Positions 9,259-17,831 of a DNA stretch of 64,000 bases are shown piece after piece. The DNA is from Fibrobacterota bacterium (GTDB taxonomy: Bacteria > Fibrobacterota > Fibrobacteria > UBA11236). Position 1 is the first letter of the stretch. The number at the start of each line of letters is the position of its first letter. The position numbers and the translations under genes are program-made. The stretch covers positions 62,001-126,000 of the forward strand of contig JAEKLQ010000024.1 of the NCBI GenBank assembly GCA_019509785.1. The letters run 5' to 3'. The notes beneath the pieces were generated by a model, which was given only the letters and a program-made list of their open reading frames with translations, was not told where the DNA came from and searched no databases.

Positions 9259-9876
9259 ATGCCAAACCCCGCCCATACCTATACCGCCTTCTCGGGATCC
9301 GACCGCGTCGCCCATGGCCCTTTGCAAGCGGTGGCCGAAACCGTAAAGCAGCGCATCGGCAAGGCCAGCCACGCCGACGCCCTCGTCTTCAGCGACCTCA
9401 CCGGCAAGCTCATGGAAATCGATTTCCATGGCTCGCTGAAGGACGTGCTCAAGCGCCTGGAAGTTTTCCAGCCTGAAACGGATGGCCCACGCGAGCCGGG
9501 CCTGCCGGCCGGGCCTGGGCGTCCGCGCCTGGGGGTGGTCTCGCGCGAGGTCTCGCTGCTGCCCACCCAATGGGAATGGCTGGCATCCCAACCCGGAGGG
9601 GCATCCGGCACCCTGCGCCGCCTCGTCGACGCGGCCAAGCGCAAGGCGGCGGATACGCCCACGCTGGCGCAATCGCAGGAACGGGTCTACCGCTTCCTCT
9701 CGGTGATGGCCGGCGATTGGCCCGGCTATGAGGATGTCCTGCGGGCCTTGTACCGGCGCGATGGGGTTAAATTTTCTTCCGGGATCGCCGCCTGGCCCGC
9801 GGACGTGCGTAAGCACGCCTGGCACCTGGCGCAATTCTTGTTCAAGGACCATCCCTCCCGGGAAGGAGAAGCATGA
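9259..9876 (+). CDS. DUF2239 family protein
   Basis: This 205-residue cytosolic protein matches what I recall of DUF2239. It has a short beta N-terminus (YTAFSGSDRVAHGPL), a central block RPRLGVVSREVSLLPTQW followed by EWLASQPGGAS, then a helical part (YRFLSVMAGDWPGYEDVLRAL). The family has no established function. It is the first gene of a four-gene set, each overlapping the next by 4 bases, that continues with an ABC exporter and a polysaccharide-lyase-like enzyme. Control is probably by the operator-like repeats directly upstream. The arrangement hints at a sensor or accessory role for the transporter, but that is inference. Confidence 0.8.
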   Translation: MPNPAHTYTAFSGSDRVAHGPLQAVAETVKQRIGKASHADALVFSDLTGKLMEIDFHGSLKDVLKRLEVFQPETDGPREPGLPAGPGRPRLGVVSREVSLLPTQWEWLASQPGGASGTLRRLVDAAKRKAADTPTLAQSQERVYRFLSVMAGDWPGYEDVLRALYRRDGVKFSSGIAAWPADVRKHAWHLAQFLFKDHPSREGEA

Positions 9877-10841
9877 ACCTCATCGAATGCCGCGATCTCA
9901 AACGCACCTACCGCAAGGGGAAACGCATCGTCGAAGCCGTAAAGGGGGTAACCTTTTCGGTCAAGGCCGGGGAAATCGTGGGCTTCCTGGGCCCCAACGG
10001 CGCGGGCAAGACCACCACCCAGCGCATGCTGGTCACCCTTCTCGATCCCACCGGGGGCGAAGCCGAAGTGGCCGGGCATGATCTGCGCCGCGAGCCGCAG
10101 GCAGTGCGCCGGAGCATCGGCTACGTGGCCCAGCGCGGGAGCGCCAACCCCAAGGCCACGGTCCTGGAGGATTTGGTTTTGCAGGGCCGCCTCTACGGCA
10201 TGGGCCCGGCGGATGCGGCGGCGCGCGCCGTCGACCTATGCCAGCGGCTCGACCTCAAGGGCCTGGGCGACCGCCATACGGAAACCTTGAGCGGGGGCCA
10301 GCGGCGCCGGCTCGACATCGCCATGGGGCTCATCCACTCGCCTAAGTTGGTTTTCCTGGACGAACCTTCGACCGGCCTCGATCCCCAGAGCCGGGCCAAT
10401 TTGTGGACGCATATCCGCGATCTGCGCCAACGCGAGGGCGCGACCCTCTTCCTCACCACCCATTATCTCGACGAGGCCGACGCCCTTTGCGATCGCATCC
10501 TCATCCTGGATGCCGGGCGCATCGTGGCGGAAGGCTCCCCCGCGGAACTCAAGGCCCGCATCGCCGGCGATCTCATCACCCTGCAATTGGGCGGCGCGGA
10601 AGATGCCGCGCGCGCGGCCGACCGCCTGCGCGGGCTGGAAGGCGTGCGCGAGGCGGCCGTATTCGAAAGCCAGGCGCGCATCACCGTCGATCGCGGCGAT
10701 CAACGCGTGCTTCCGCTGATGAAAGCCCTGGGGGAAGCGGGCATGGACGTCCAGTCCGTGCAGATCTCGCGGCCCTCCCTCGACGACGTCTTCCTCACCT
10801 TGACCGGGCACACCCTGCGCGACGCCCAGGAGGCCGCATGA
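9873..10841 (+). CDS. DrrA-type ABC transporter ATP-binding protein
   Basis: This 322-residue ABC ATPase has a Walker A GPNGAGKTT near residue 40, the signature LSGGQRRRLDIA near 140, a Walker B LVFLDEPSTGLDP near 160 and an H-loop TTHYLDEAD near 200. The C-terminal extension ends DDVFLTLTGHTLRD, as in the daunorubicin-resistance (DrrA) group, where it contacts the partner. It pairs with the permease encoded next. The start overlaps the DUF2239 stop (ATGA) and the stop overlaps the permease start. Export of a drug, lipid or glycan-related molecule is likely; the substrate cannot be read from the sequence. Confidence 0.95.
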   Translation: MNLIECRDLKRTYRKGKRIVEAVKGVTFSVKAGEIVGFLGPNGAGKTTTQRMLVTLLDPTGGEAEVAGHDLRREPQAVRRSIGYVAQRGSANPKATVLEDLVLQGRLYGMGPADAAARAVDLCQRLDLKGLGDRHTETLSGGQRRRLDIAMGLIHSPKLVFLDEPSTGLDPQSRANLWTHIRDLRQREGATLFLTTHYLDEADALCDRILILDAGRIVAEGSPAELKARIAGDLITLQLGGAEDAARAADRLRGLEGVREAAVFESQARITVDRGDQRVLPLMKALGEAGMDVQSVQISRPSLDDVFLTLTGHTLRDAQEAA

Positions 10842-11596
10842 TGCTTTCGCAAACTTGGCTCATCTTCCGGCAGCAATTGCGGCTTTCCCTGCGCGAGCCC
10901 GTATGGTACATCATCGGCCTGATCCAACCTTTGATCTACCTGAGCCTGTTCGCTCCCTTGCTGAGGCCCTTGGCGGGCGGGCCCGGTTTCCCGCCGGGGT
11001 CGGCCCTGCAGGTTTTCGTACCAGGATTAGTGGTTCAAATGGGCATGTTCGGAACCCTCTTCGTGGGCTTCGCGCTCATGGCCGACATGCGGGCCGGGGT
11101 CATCGAACGGCTTCGGGTCACTCCGGCGAGCCGCCTGGCGCTTCTGCTCGGCCGCGTGGGCAAGGACGTGCTCATGCTTACCTTGCAGTCGGCTCTGCTC
11201 CTTGCGGTGGCCACCGCCATGGGCCTGCGCGCTTCGCCCTTGGCCTGGGTCTTGTTGTTGGCCTTGGTCGCCCTGCTCGGGGTCTCCCTGGCTTCGCTGT
11301 CCTACGCCGCCGCCCTCACCTTGAAGAGCGAGGATGCGCTGGCGCAGATGCTCAATACCGTAAGCGTGCCGGCCATGCTGCTCTCCGGCATCCTTCTGCC
11401 GATGACCCTGGCGCCGAAATGGCTGCAAGGCCTTGCCAAAGCGAACCCCTTCAGCTACGTCGTCGACGCCGCGCGCGCGGCCATGGGGAACATGGTCATC
11501 GCCTCCACCTTGTGGATGGGAATCGGCGTGGCGCTGGGGTTGGCCGTGGTCGGGCTCTGGGCGGGTAAAAGGACGTTCGAACGAGAGTCGGCGTGA
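10838..11596 (+). CDS. ABC-2 type transporter permease (DrrB-like)
   Basis: This 252-residue integral membrane protein has about six hydrophobic segments. The conserved ABC-2 features are an N-terminal amphipathic stretch (REPVWYIIGLIQPLIYLSLF), a cytoplasmic RLRVTPASRLALLLGR loop, and a C-terminal segment with SGILLPMTLAPKWLQG then ANPFSYVVDAAR. It forms the membrane part of the exporter with the ATPase just upstream. Two consecutive ATG codons (10838, 10841) overlap the ATPase stop. The stop overlaps the GTG start of the next gene. Confidence 0.93.
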   Translation: MMLSQTWLIFRQQLRLSLREPVWYIIGLIQPLIYLSLFAPLLRPLAGGPGFPPGSALQVFVPGLVVQMGMFGTLFVGFALMADMRAGVIERLRVTPASRLALLLGRVGKDVLMLTLQSALLLAVATAMGLRASPLAWVLLLALVALLGVSLASLSYAAALTLKSEDALAQMLNTVSVPAMLLSGILLPMTLAPKWLQGLAKANPFSYVVDAARAAMGNMVIASTLWMGIGVALGLAVVGLWAGKRTFERESA

Positions 11597-12981
11597 ACCC
11601 GGCGGGCCGCTCACTAGCCATTTTGCTAGCCTGCCTCTTCGCCGCCGCCACGGCGCCCGGAGCCGCCTCTCCCTTCGCCCCAGCCCTGCTCAACAGCATC
11701 GCCGAACTGGATACCATCAAGGCCCGCATCGCCTCCGGCGCGGAACCGTGGAAGAGCGCTTACCAGAAGGCGCTCTCCAGCAAACTGGCCGCGGCCAGCT
11801 ACGTCGCAACGGCGCGGGACACGGTGGCCTGCGGTTCCTTCAGCAATCCCGATTACGGATGCAGCGATGAAAGCAACGATTCCAAGGCCGCCTACACCCA
11901 GGCGCTGCTGTGGCGGTTCACCGGCGACACCGCCTATGCGGCCCGGGCGTCGGCCATCCTGGACGCCTGGTCGGCCGTGCTCAAGGCCCATACCCTTTCG
12001 AACGCGCCCCTGCAGGCCGGATGGACCGCCTCCGTGTTCGTCCGCGCGGCGGTGATCCTGCGCGCGACCTATCCCGCTTGGGGCGCCGGGGCGCAAGCGC
12101 GCTTCGCCGCCATGCTGGACAGCGCCTTCCTGCCTTTGATCCGCAAGGGCAATCCCACCACCAACGGCAATTGGGAGCTGACCTACATCGAGGCCATGAT
12201 GGCCATCGGCGTTTTCAACGCCGACACCGCCGCTTTCAACAAAGGCGTTTTCCTCTGGCGCAAACGCGTGCCCGCTTATTTCTACCTCAAGGCGGACGGG
12301 CCCTTGCCGGCCAAGCCATACGGCGTTCCCGCCAGCTACAGCGATTCGCAATTGATCGTCCACTGGTACAATCCCCAAGTATGGCCCGACGGGCTCTGCC
12401 AGGAAACCTGCCGCGATTTCGGGCATACCCAGATGGGCCTGGCCGCGATGATCGACGCCGCGGAAATCGCCCTCCACCAAGGCCTCGATCTCTATTCGGA
12501 ATTCGCCGATCGCATCATCGCGGCCATGGAGTTCCATGCCGGCCTGCTCCTGGGCGGAACGCCGCCGCCCGGCTTGTGCGGCGACTCCTTGACCCTGTCG
12601 ATGGGGGCGACCTGGGAGATCGCCTATAACCATTTCCACAATCGCATGGGCCGGGCGCTGCCTTTGACCGACCGCTTGATCCGCGAGAAGATCCGGCCCA
12701 GCGGGACGGGCACGCATATGGCCTGGGAAAGCCTGACCCATGCGGAGCTGGGCGCCTTGCGGCCCGATGCCGTGCGGCCTAGGGCCCATCGGGCCCCCGC
12801 GCGCGGAGCCTTGTTGATCCTTCTCGGGACGAACCTGGCTTGGACGCGCGAGTTAAAGATTTACGGGTTGAACGGGAAGCGGATGCCGAGCGCCGGATCG
12901 CTCTCTGGCGCAGAGCCCGCTGCCAGCGCGGAACCCTTCGGCGGCGAAGGATCGCGGGCCATCACCACAGCCACGCCTTGA
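11593..12981 (+). CDS. Secreted alginate-lyase-like polysaccharide lyase
   Basis: The protein has 462 residues. It starts with GTG overlapping the permease stop (GTGA) and has a signal peptide (SLAILLACLFAAATAPGAAS). The body is an alpha/alpha-toroid of the alginate-lyase superfamily. Helical repeats lead to GNWELTYIEAMMAIGVF and then CQETCRDFGHTQMGLAAM, where the Asn, Glu, Arg, Asp and His look like the lyase active-site set. A weak strand ELKIYGLNGKRM near the end looks like the start of a sorting domain, followed by an unrelated Ala/Gly/Ser tail. The last 20 bases overlap moeA on the other strand. Coupling a lyase gene to an ABC exporter is unusual. Alginate itself is not proven as substrate. 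Confidence 0.8.
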   Translation: MNPAGRSLAILLACLFAAATAPGAASPFAPALLNSIAELDTIKARIASGAEPWKSAYQKALSSKLAAASYVATARDTVACGSFSNPDYGCSDESNDSKAAYTQALLWRFTGDTAYAARASAILDAWSAVLKAHTLSNAPLQAGWTASVFVRAAVILRATYPAWGAGAQARFAAMLDSAFLPLIRKGNPTTNGNWELTYIEAMMAIGVFNADTAAFNKGVFLWRKRVPAYFYLKADGPLPAKPYGVPASYSDSQLIVHWYNPQVWPDGLCQETCRDFGHTQMGLAAMIDAAEIALHQGLDLYSEFADRIIAAMEFHAGLLLGGTPPPGLCGDSLTLSMGATWEIAYNHFHNRMGRALPLTDRLIREKIRPSGTGTHMAWESLTHAELGALRPDAVRPRAHRAPARGALLILLGTNLAWTRELKIYGLNGKRMPSAGSLSGAEPAASAEPFGGEGSRAITTATP

Positions 12982-14176
12982 GCGGGGTCCCCGCCGGTAA
13001 CTTCGCTTCGGCCGATGGGATCTCCACGAAACCCTGGGACCGGCCCCAACCGGTGAAATCCCCCGAGCCCTGGTTCGCCACCCACGACGCCCGCATGCGC
13101 CCGTCCTCGCCGAAAGCGAAGGTGGCGGGTCGGAACTGGGTTAGCCGCCCGGGCGCCGGCAGCGCCTCCGCGGCCACGCAGGGGACGGGCGCGAACGCCT
13201 GTTCAGCCGCGCCCATGGCCCGCATCAGGGCGGGAATCACGTAGCGGTGCAGGCACACCAGCACCGAAGCGGGATTGCCCGGCAGCCCGAACACGGGACG
13301 ATCGCCCGCCGCGAGCCCGAACCAGAAGGGCTTCCCCGGCTTCTGCCGGATCTTGTGGAACACCGGCCGTACGCCCATCTCCTGCATCACCGCCGGAACA
13401 TGATCGGTATCCCCCATGGAAACCCCGCCGGTGAGGATCAGGACCTGGCATTTGCCGAGCACGCCCTCCACGGCCGCCTTGAGCCGGGAAGCGTCGTCGC
13501 GGCAATGCAATAAGGCCACGCGCTCGATGCGGTGCTTACGGAGCGCCGCCTCGACCGCATGGGGATTGGATCGCCTGATCTGATGCGGCGCGGGCACGCG
13601 CCCGGGATCGACCAATTCATCGCCGGTGGCGATCACCGCCACGCCGGGGGTTTCCGCGACGCGCAAGGAAGTCCTCCCGCAAGCCGCCGCCGTCCCCAGT
13701 TGGGGGGCTTCCAGCACGATACCCGCGGGCACCAGCGCCTCGCCGGCCGCGCAATCGGATCCGGCCCGGTGGATGAAACGGCCGGCTTGCGCCTGGAACC
13801 CGTCTCCGATCACGGCGTAGCCGTCCTCGAAGCGGACCTCTTCCACGGGCGCGATGCAATCGGCGCCAGCGGGCATTACCGCCCCCGTCATCGCCTTCAG
13901 GCAGCCGCCCTCCGCTTCCAGGCGCTTGGGTTTTTCGCCCGCCTTCTGCGCGCCCCGCAAGGCGAACCTCCGCACGCCCCTTTCCCAATCGGAAAAGGCG
14001 AAGGCGATCCCGTCCATGGCCACGCGGTCGAACGGGGGCTGCGGGCGATCGGAAACGATCTCCGCGCGCAGGATCCGGCCTTGGCAGCGCGCCAGGGGGA
14101 GGGTAACCTCCGGGGTACGGGGTAGGGCGGCCAGGAGGGCGTCGGCTTCGGCGGGGGAAATCATTTCGGATGGCAT
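12962..14176 (-). CDS. moeA: Molybdopterin molybdenumtransferase
   Basis: This 404-residue enzyme inserts molybdate into adenylylated molybdopterin. The domains are in the usual order: the N-terminal part with RVAMDGIAF, the central MoCF fold with VAVIATGDELVDPG and GGVSMGDTDHVP, and a C-terminal beta domain. The motif KPGKPFWFGL followed by FGLPGNPASVLVC is diagnostic. The ATG at 14176 gives a family-standard N-terminus; the frame stays open further upstream but without homology. No other molybdenum-cofactor genes are close by. The 3' end overlaps the lyase gene tail to tail. Confidence 0.95.
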   Translation of the reverse strand: MPSEMISPAEADALLAALPRTPEVTLPLARCQGRILRAEIVSDRPQPPFDRVAMDGIAFAFSDWERGVRRFALRGAQKAGEKPKRLEAEGGCLKAMTGAVMPAGADCIAPVEEVRFEDGYAVIGDGFQAQAGRFIHRAGSDCAAGEALVPAGIVLEAPQLGTAAACGRTSLRVAETPGVAVIATGDELVDPGRVPAPHQIRRSNPHAVEAALRKHRIERVALLHCRDDASRLKAAVEGVLGKCQVLILTGGVSMGDTDHVPAVMQEMGVRPVFHKIRQKPGKPFWFGLAAGDRPVFGLPGNPASVLVCLHRYVIPALMRAMGAAEQAFAPVPCVAAEALPAPGRLTQFRPATFAFGEDGRMRASWVANQGSGDFTGWGRSQGFVEIPSAEAKLPAGTPLKAWLW

Positions 14177-14300
14177 GACCGAAAGATAGCGCAGGGCGGG
14201 GCCGCGCGGGAAGACCCGATGCGCGATCGCGGGATTTGAGGCGGAAGCGGATCCGCTTGGGACGCTTGCGTCCTTCGGGGCCCGGAAAGGCTCTTCATAC

Positions 14301-14329
14301 TTGGTGCCTGGGACACCTGGCCGTACAAT
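14301..14329 (+). promoter_or_regulatory. Candidate sigma70 promoter for the receiver-like gene
   Basis: TTGGTG (14301-14306) and TACAAT (14324-14329) are separated by 17 bp, with the ATG 48 bases after the -10 box. It lies in the region between the divergent moeA and receiver-like genes. Confidence 0.5.
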
Positions 14330-14377
14330 GGTTGCGGGTCGAGAGCGCGAAGCGGTGCGCGGTCTCCCACGGGATTT

Positions 14378-14782
14378 ATGGCCAAGATCATCATTTGCGA
14401 ACCGGATGCGCGCTGCCGCGCCCTTCTGAGCTATATCCTGGAAGGCATCCATCACCGCGTGCTCGAAGCCGAGGATTACGACGCCCTTCCCGCCCTCATC
14501 GCCGCGGACCCGCCCGATCTTCTCATCCTAGGGGTGCATGCGGAGGACGAGTCGATTCCCGCGCCGCGTTCGGATTGGCGTCCCGCTTTGCCCGACTTGC
14601 CCGTGCTCCTACTCTTCGGGGGCTCATCGGAGCTCATGGAAGAATACTTGGCGGCCTGGGATGGGCCCAAGACCCTCAACGTGCTGCCCCAGCCCCTGGA
14701 GCCTTATCCCCTGCTGGCGATGGTGAAGTCCATGGTCACCGCGCCGGAAACCTGGCGCCGGGGCGGACAGCATATCGTTTAG
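14378..14782 (+). CDS. Degenerate response-regulator receiver protein
   Basis: This 134-residue single-domain protein has the fold pattern of a CheY-like receiver: strand KIIICEPD with acidic residues, then helix, then PPDLLILGVHAED, then a hydrophobic strand LPVLLLFGG, then QPLEPYPLL where the conserved Lys-Pro would be. The position of the phosphoacceptor Asp in the third strand (normally L-L-D-x-x-x-P) reads LILGVHAED, so Gly replaces Asp, and the Lys-Pro motif reads QPL. It is probably not phosphorylated in the usual way and may act as a protein-binding pseudo-receiver. It ends 3 bp from the end of the convergent fusion gene. Confidence 0.75.
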   Translation: MAKIIICEPDARCRALLSYILEGIHHRVLEAEDYDALPALIAADPPDLLILGVHAEDESIPAPRSDWRPALPDLPVLLLFGGSSELMEEYLAAWDGPKTLNVLPQPLEPYPLLAMVKSMVTAPETWRRGGQHIV

Positions 14783-14785
14783 CAT

Positions 14786-16900
14786 TCAAGCCGGCGTGAT
14801 GCGGATCGATCCCTGCGCGTCCCGCCTATCGCGGGCGTCCCGGGCTTCGCGATCCTCGCGCGCCTCGCGGAGCTCTTGTTCGCGGATGGCCGCGCGGGCG
14901 GCGTTATCGCGTTCGAGGCTTTCCTGCTCGCCCCATTCCGGCCCCATGTTGCTGGGAACGTAGACCGGGTCCCGGCCCAGCATCAGGCGGACGCGGCGCG
15001 TATCCATCACCTCGCTGATCGATCCGAACGCGAATTTCTGGAGCAGCCGGTTCAGCTTCCATTCCAGGGAATGCAGGTTCACGTAATGCTGGAACGTCTT
15101 TACCAGGCCCACGCTCACGCGCCGTTGATCCTGGTCCAGTTCCCAGGGATGGAAGTACACCATGGCCGGCTGGCCCTTGCGGTTGCAGCCGTCGATGAAG
15201 CTTTCGGTCACCGCATGCGGGAACAGCCGCAGGTATCCGCCTCCGGACATGGGGAGGAACTTGTTCCCGACCCCCAAGGTGGACATGGGGAACTCGGACA
15301 GGGTACGCCCGCTGTGCAGATGCAAGGTGTGGGGCATACGGTTCGGGTAATCGGGGATGCCGTAGCGATCGCGTTTGATGGGGAAGATGCTGGAGTCGTA
15401 CTCGATGCCGTGCTTGGCCATGATTTCCAGCGCCCAAAAGGTGCTGGGCACGATGGTGAAGTTGGAGGCGCGGTGCCCGAGGATCGGCCCCTTGGCGTGC
15501 TTGGAGATGGCCTCCAGCGATTTCAGCAGGTCCTCCTCGTAGCGGGCCGGGGTCATGTCGGTGATGAGGTTATGGTAGTAGCCGTGGGTCCCGATCTCGT
15601 GGCCCTCGGAGGCGATCATCCGCACCACGTCCGGGAAGCGATCGGCCACCCAGCCCAGTACGAAGAAGGTGGCCTTCGCTTCGTGGGAGCGGAACAGGCG
15701 CAGGATGCGCTCCATGTTGTCCACGATGCGCGTTTCCTGCAGATGCCACATCGCCGGGGTGATCTTTTCCTTCAGGTTGTAGGCGTGGAACCAGCATTCC
15801 ACGTCCACGGTCATGAAATTGCGCACGCGGGCGGCGCGCTCGACGTTGACCACCTTGTCCATGTGGATTTCGCGCAACATGCGGCGCACGCGGGCGCTGG
15901 GCTCGCGCACCGAGAGCCGGCCGCCGGCCTGATTCACGCGCTGGGCCAGCTCCACGAGGAAACCCATGTCCTCGAGATCGAATTCCCGGCGCGGCGTGTA
16001 GGAAACGTCCATGGTCTTGAGGCCGCGGGCCGACAGGCGCGAGAGGCGCGCCATGATGTCCTCCGGCGCCTTGCCTTCCAGCACCACGGAACGATCATCG
16101 TGATCCATCTTCACCCAGGCCGTGACCTTATGGCTTCCGTGCTTGAGGGGCGAATGGGCGAGCAGATTGAGGAACTTCACGCGCTTAAGCGCATCGAGCT
16201 CCCGGGTGTCGCCTTCCTTGCGCGGCTTGATGAGCAGGTAGCCGAGGGTATTGATCAGCACCCACCATTCCATGCGCCACCAGGTGGAGAAATGCGCGAA
16301 AGAGGCGCGGTAGGAATAATCGAAATAGGTCTTGCGGACCACGCTCTCATGGCCATCGTCGGGGCCGAGGTTGATCTGGGCCAGGCCGGTGAGGCCGGGT
16401 TTGACCCACAAGGTGCGGCTCAGGTAATGGGGGATGGTGCGTCCGAACTCGACGGTGAAATGGGCGCGTTCCGGGCGCGGCCCGATGAAGCTCATGTCGC
16501 CGATGAGGACGCTCCAGAATTGCGGCAGTTCGTCCAGGTGCAGGGCCCGCAGCCACCAGCCCACCTTGGTCACCCGCGGATCCACCCCTCCTTGCGCGAA
16601 CTGGGGCCCGTTCTTTTCCGCGTCGGCGCGCATGCTGCGGAACTTATAGACTTTGAACGGACGTCCTCCCACGTCGGACTTGCGGGAGGCGTGGCCGCCG
16701 CCTTCCTCCGACCCATCCGGGCGTCGCGAACGTTTGTTGATGCCAACCCTTTCCTGGCTATAAAGGGTAGGGCCGGGGCTTTCCAGCTTGATCAGGAGGG
16801 CCAGGACGGGATAGGAAACCAGAAAGGCGAAGGATCCGGCCGAGCCGATGGCAATATCGATCAGCCGCTTAGTCACGAGAACACTTGGGCTTGGGCGCAT
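14786..16900 (-). CDS. Trifunctional fusion: polyprenyl-phosphate sugar transferase, STAS-like domain, polysaccharide deacetylase
   Basis: This 704-residue protein joins three parts. Residues ~8-225 are a bacterial sugar transferase of the WcaJ/EpsE type, with an N-terminal membrane segment, YKFRSMRADAEKNGP, DELPQFWSVLIGDMSFIGPR and KPGLTGLAQIN; it would start a lipid-linked glycan. Residues ~235-355 resemble a STAS/anti-anti-sigma domain (VTAWVKM, then DVSYTPRREFDLEDMGFLV). Residues ~362-640 are a NodB-type deacetylase of the kind found in PEP-CTERM/exosortase loci (MTVDVECWFHAYN, HEIGTHGYYHN, VYFHPWELDQDQRR). The last ~60 residues are a charged Arg/Glu/Asp tail. The ATG at 16900 is used; an in-frame TTG lies 9 bases upstream. 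The combination is unusual and implies one protein that begins and deacetylates the same polymer. Confidence 0.88.
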   Translation of the reverse strand: MRPSPSVLVTKRLIDIAIGSAGSFAFLVSYPVLALLIKLESPGPTLYSQERVGINKRSRRPDGSEEGGGHASRKSDVGGRPFKVYKFRSMRADAEKNGPQFAQGGVDPRVTKVGWWLRALHLDELPQFWSVLIGDMSFIGPRPERAHFTVEFGRTIPHYLSRTLWVKPGLTGLAQINLGPDDGHESVVRKTYFDYSYRASFAHFSTWWRMEWWVLINTLGYLLIKPRKEGDTRELDALKRVKFLNLLAHSPLKHGSHKVTAWVKMDHDDRSVVLEGKAPEDIMARLSRLSARGLKTMDVSYTPRREFDLEDMGFLVELAQRVNQAGGRLSVREPSARVRRMLREIHMDKVVNVERAARVRNFMTVDVECWFHAYNLKEKITPAMWHLQETRIVDNMERILRLFRSHEAKATFFVLGWVADRFPDVVRMIASEGHEIGTHGYYHNLITDMTPARYEEDLLKSLEAISKHAKGPILGHRASNFTIVPSTFWALEIMAKHGIEYDSSIFPIKRDRYGIPDYPNRMPHTLHLHSGRTLSEFPMSTLGVGNKFLPMSGGGYLRLFPHAVTESFIDGCNRKGQPAMVYFHPWELDQDQRRVSVGLVKTFQHYVNLHSLEWKLNRLLQKFAFGSISEVMDTRRVRLMLGRDPVYVPSNMGPEWGEQESLERDNAARAAIREQELREAREDREARDARDRRDAQGSIRITPA

Positions 16901-17162
16901 CGGACACAATCATAGGCCCCGGTCCCCTATTTTTCCAAGTGGCCCCGCCCGTTCGCATCCGTTGAAGTCGGCGAAAGCCCCTTTTGCCCTGGATTTCGGG
17001 CGATTTTCCGCCTTTCCGCATTGGGATCCCAACGAAGACGCGCTTTCAGGATCGGCTTTCCCGACGGGAGCCGGAAAAACGTATTTCCCAATACGAGGAT
17101 CCGCGACCCCCTTCGGCGAAAAGAGAAAAAGGCGAACGTCCGCGGACGGACAGGGAAATAGC

Positions 17163-17813
17163 ATGCGCGAGTGGCTGATCGGGAACGGGGTTTGGGGCGT
17201 GGCCATCTTGATGTTCGTGCAGAACATCCTGCCGGTGCTGCCCTCGGAGATCATCATGCCCCTAGCCGGATTCTTGGCTTCCCGGGGCCATCTCGACATC
17301 AATTTCGTGGTCCTGGCCGGCCTGCTGGGCTCGGTGCTCGGGCACCTGCCCTGGTACTTCGTAGGCGCCGCCTTGGGCGAAGATCGTTTAGAGAGATTGC
17401 TCGCCCGGCATGGCCGCGCCTTCTTCATCCGCCCTTCGCACATCCACAAAGCCGGCGATTGGTTCGATCGCAATAGCATAAAAGCCGTGCTGCTGGGCCG
17501 CCTGGTGCCCGGCGTGCGTACCTGCGTGAACATCCCTGCGGGCGCCTCGCATATGGCTTTCCTTTCCTTCCTGGCCTTCACCCTGCTGGGCGACGGCATT
17601 TGGACGGCGGTGCTCGGCTACGGAGGCTTTCTGCTGGGCCGCGATTACGCGCTGATGGGGAAATACCTGCATATGGTCATATGGCCCGTGGTATTCCTGG
17701 CCTGCGCCTACGCGGTGTGGCAGGGATCGCGCAAGCATACCCGCCATCGGCGCCCCTCCCGGGAAGAGTCTGGGAGCGGTTCCGTCCGAGGGTCCGTCCG
17801 AGGGTCCGCCTGA
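17163..17813 (+). CDS. DedA family membrane protein
   Basis: This 216-residue inner-membrane protein of the DedA/SNARE-associated family has about five hydrophobic segments. The characteristic motifs are the re-entrant LPSEIIMPLAGF near the N-terminus and GRLVPGVRTCVNIPAGA in the second half, with the conserved Arg-x-x-Pro-x-x-Arg. Family members are implicated in flipping polyprenyl phosphates or phospholipids across the inner membrane. The ATG follows a GGGA site. The C-terminal tail is basic and ends in a GSVRGSVRGSA repeat encoded by a 12-bp tandem duplication. The 262 bp between the fusion gene and this gene show no further gene. Confidence 0.9.
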   Translation: MREWLIGNGVWGVAILMFVQNILPVLPSEIIMPLAGFLASRGHLDINFVVLAGLLGSVLGHLPWYFVGAALGEDRLERLLARHGRAFFIRPSHIHKAGDWFDRNSIKAVLLGRLVPGVRTCVNIPAGASHMAFLSFLAFTLLGDGIWTAVLGYGGFLLGRDYALMGKYLHMVIWPVVFLACAYAVWQGSRKHTRHRRPSREESGSGSVRGSVRGSA

Positions 17814-17831
17814 GCTTCCTCTAAGGCCCCT

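Noticed and set aside
14876-16915. Open frame of about 680 codons on the plus strand opposite the sugar-transferase fusion
   Set aside because: It is fully antisense to a protein with strong catalytic motifs; its His/Gly/Ala-rich sequence matches no fold and arises from third-position GC bias.
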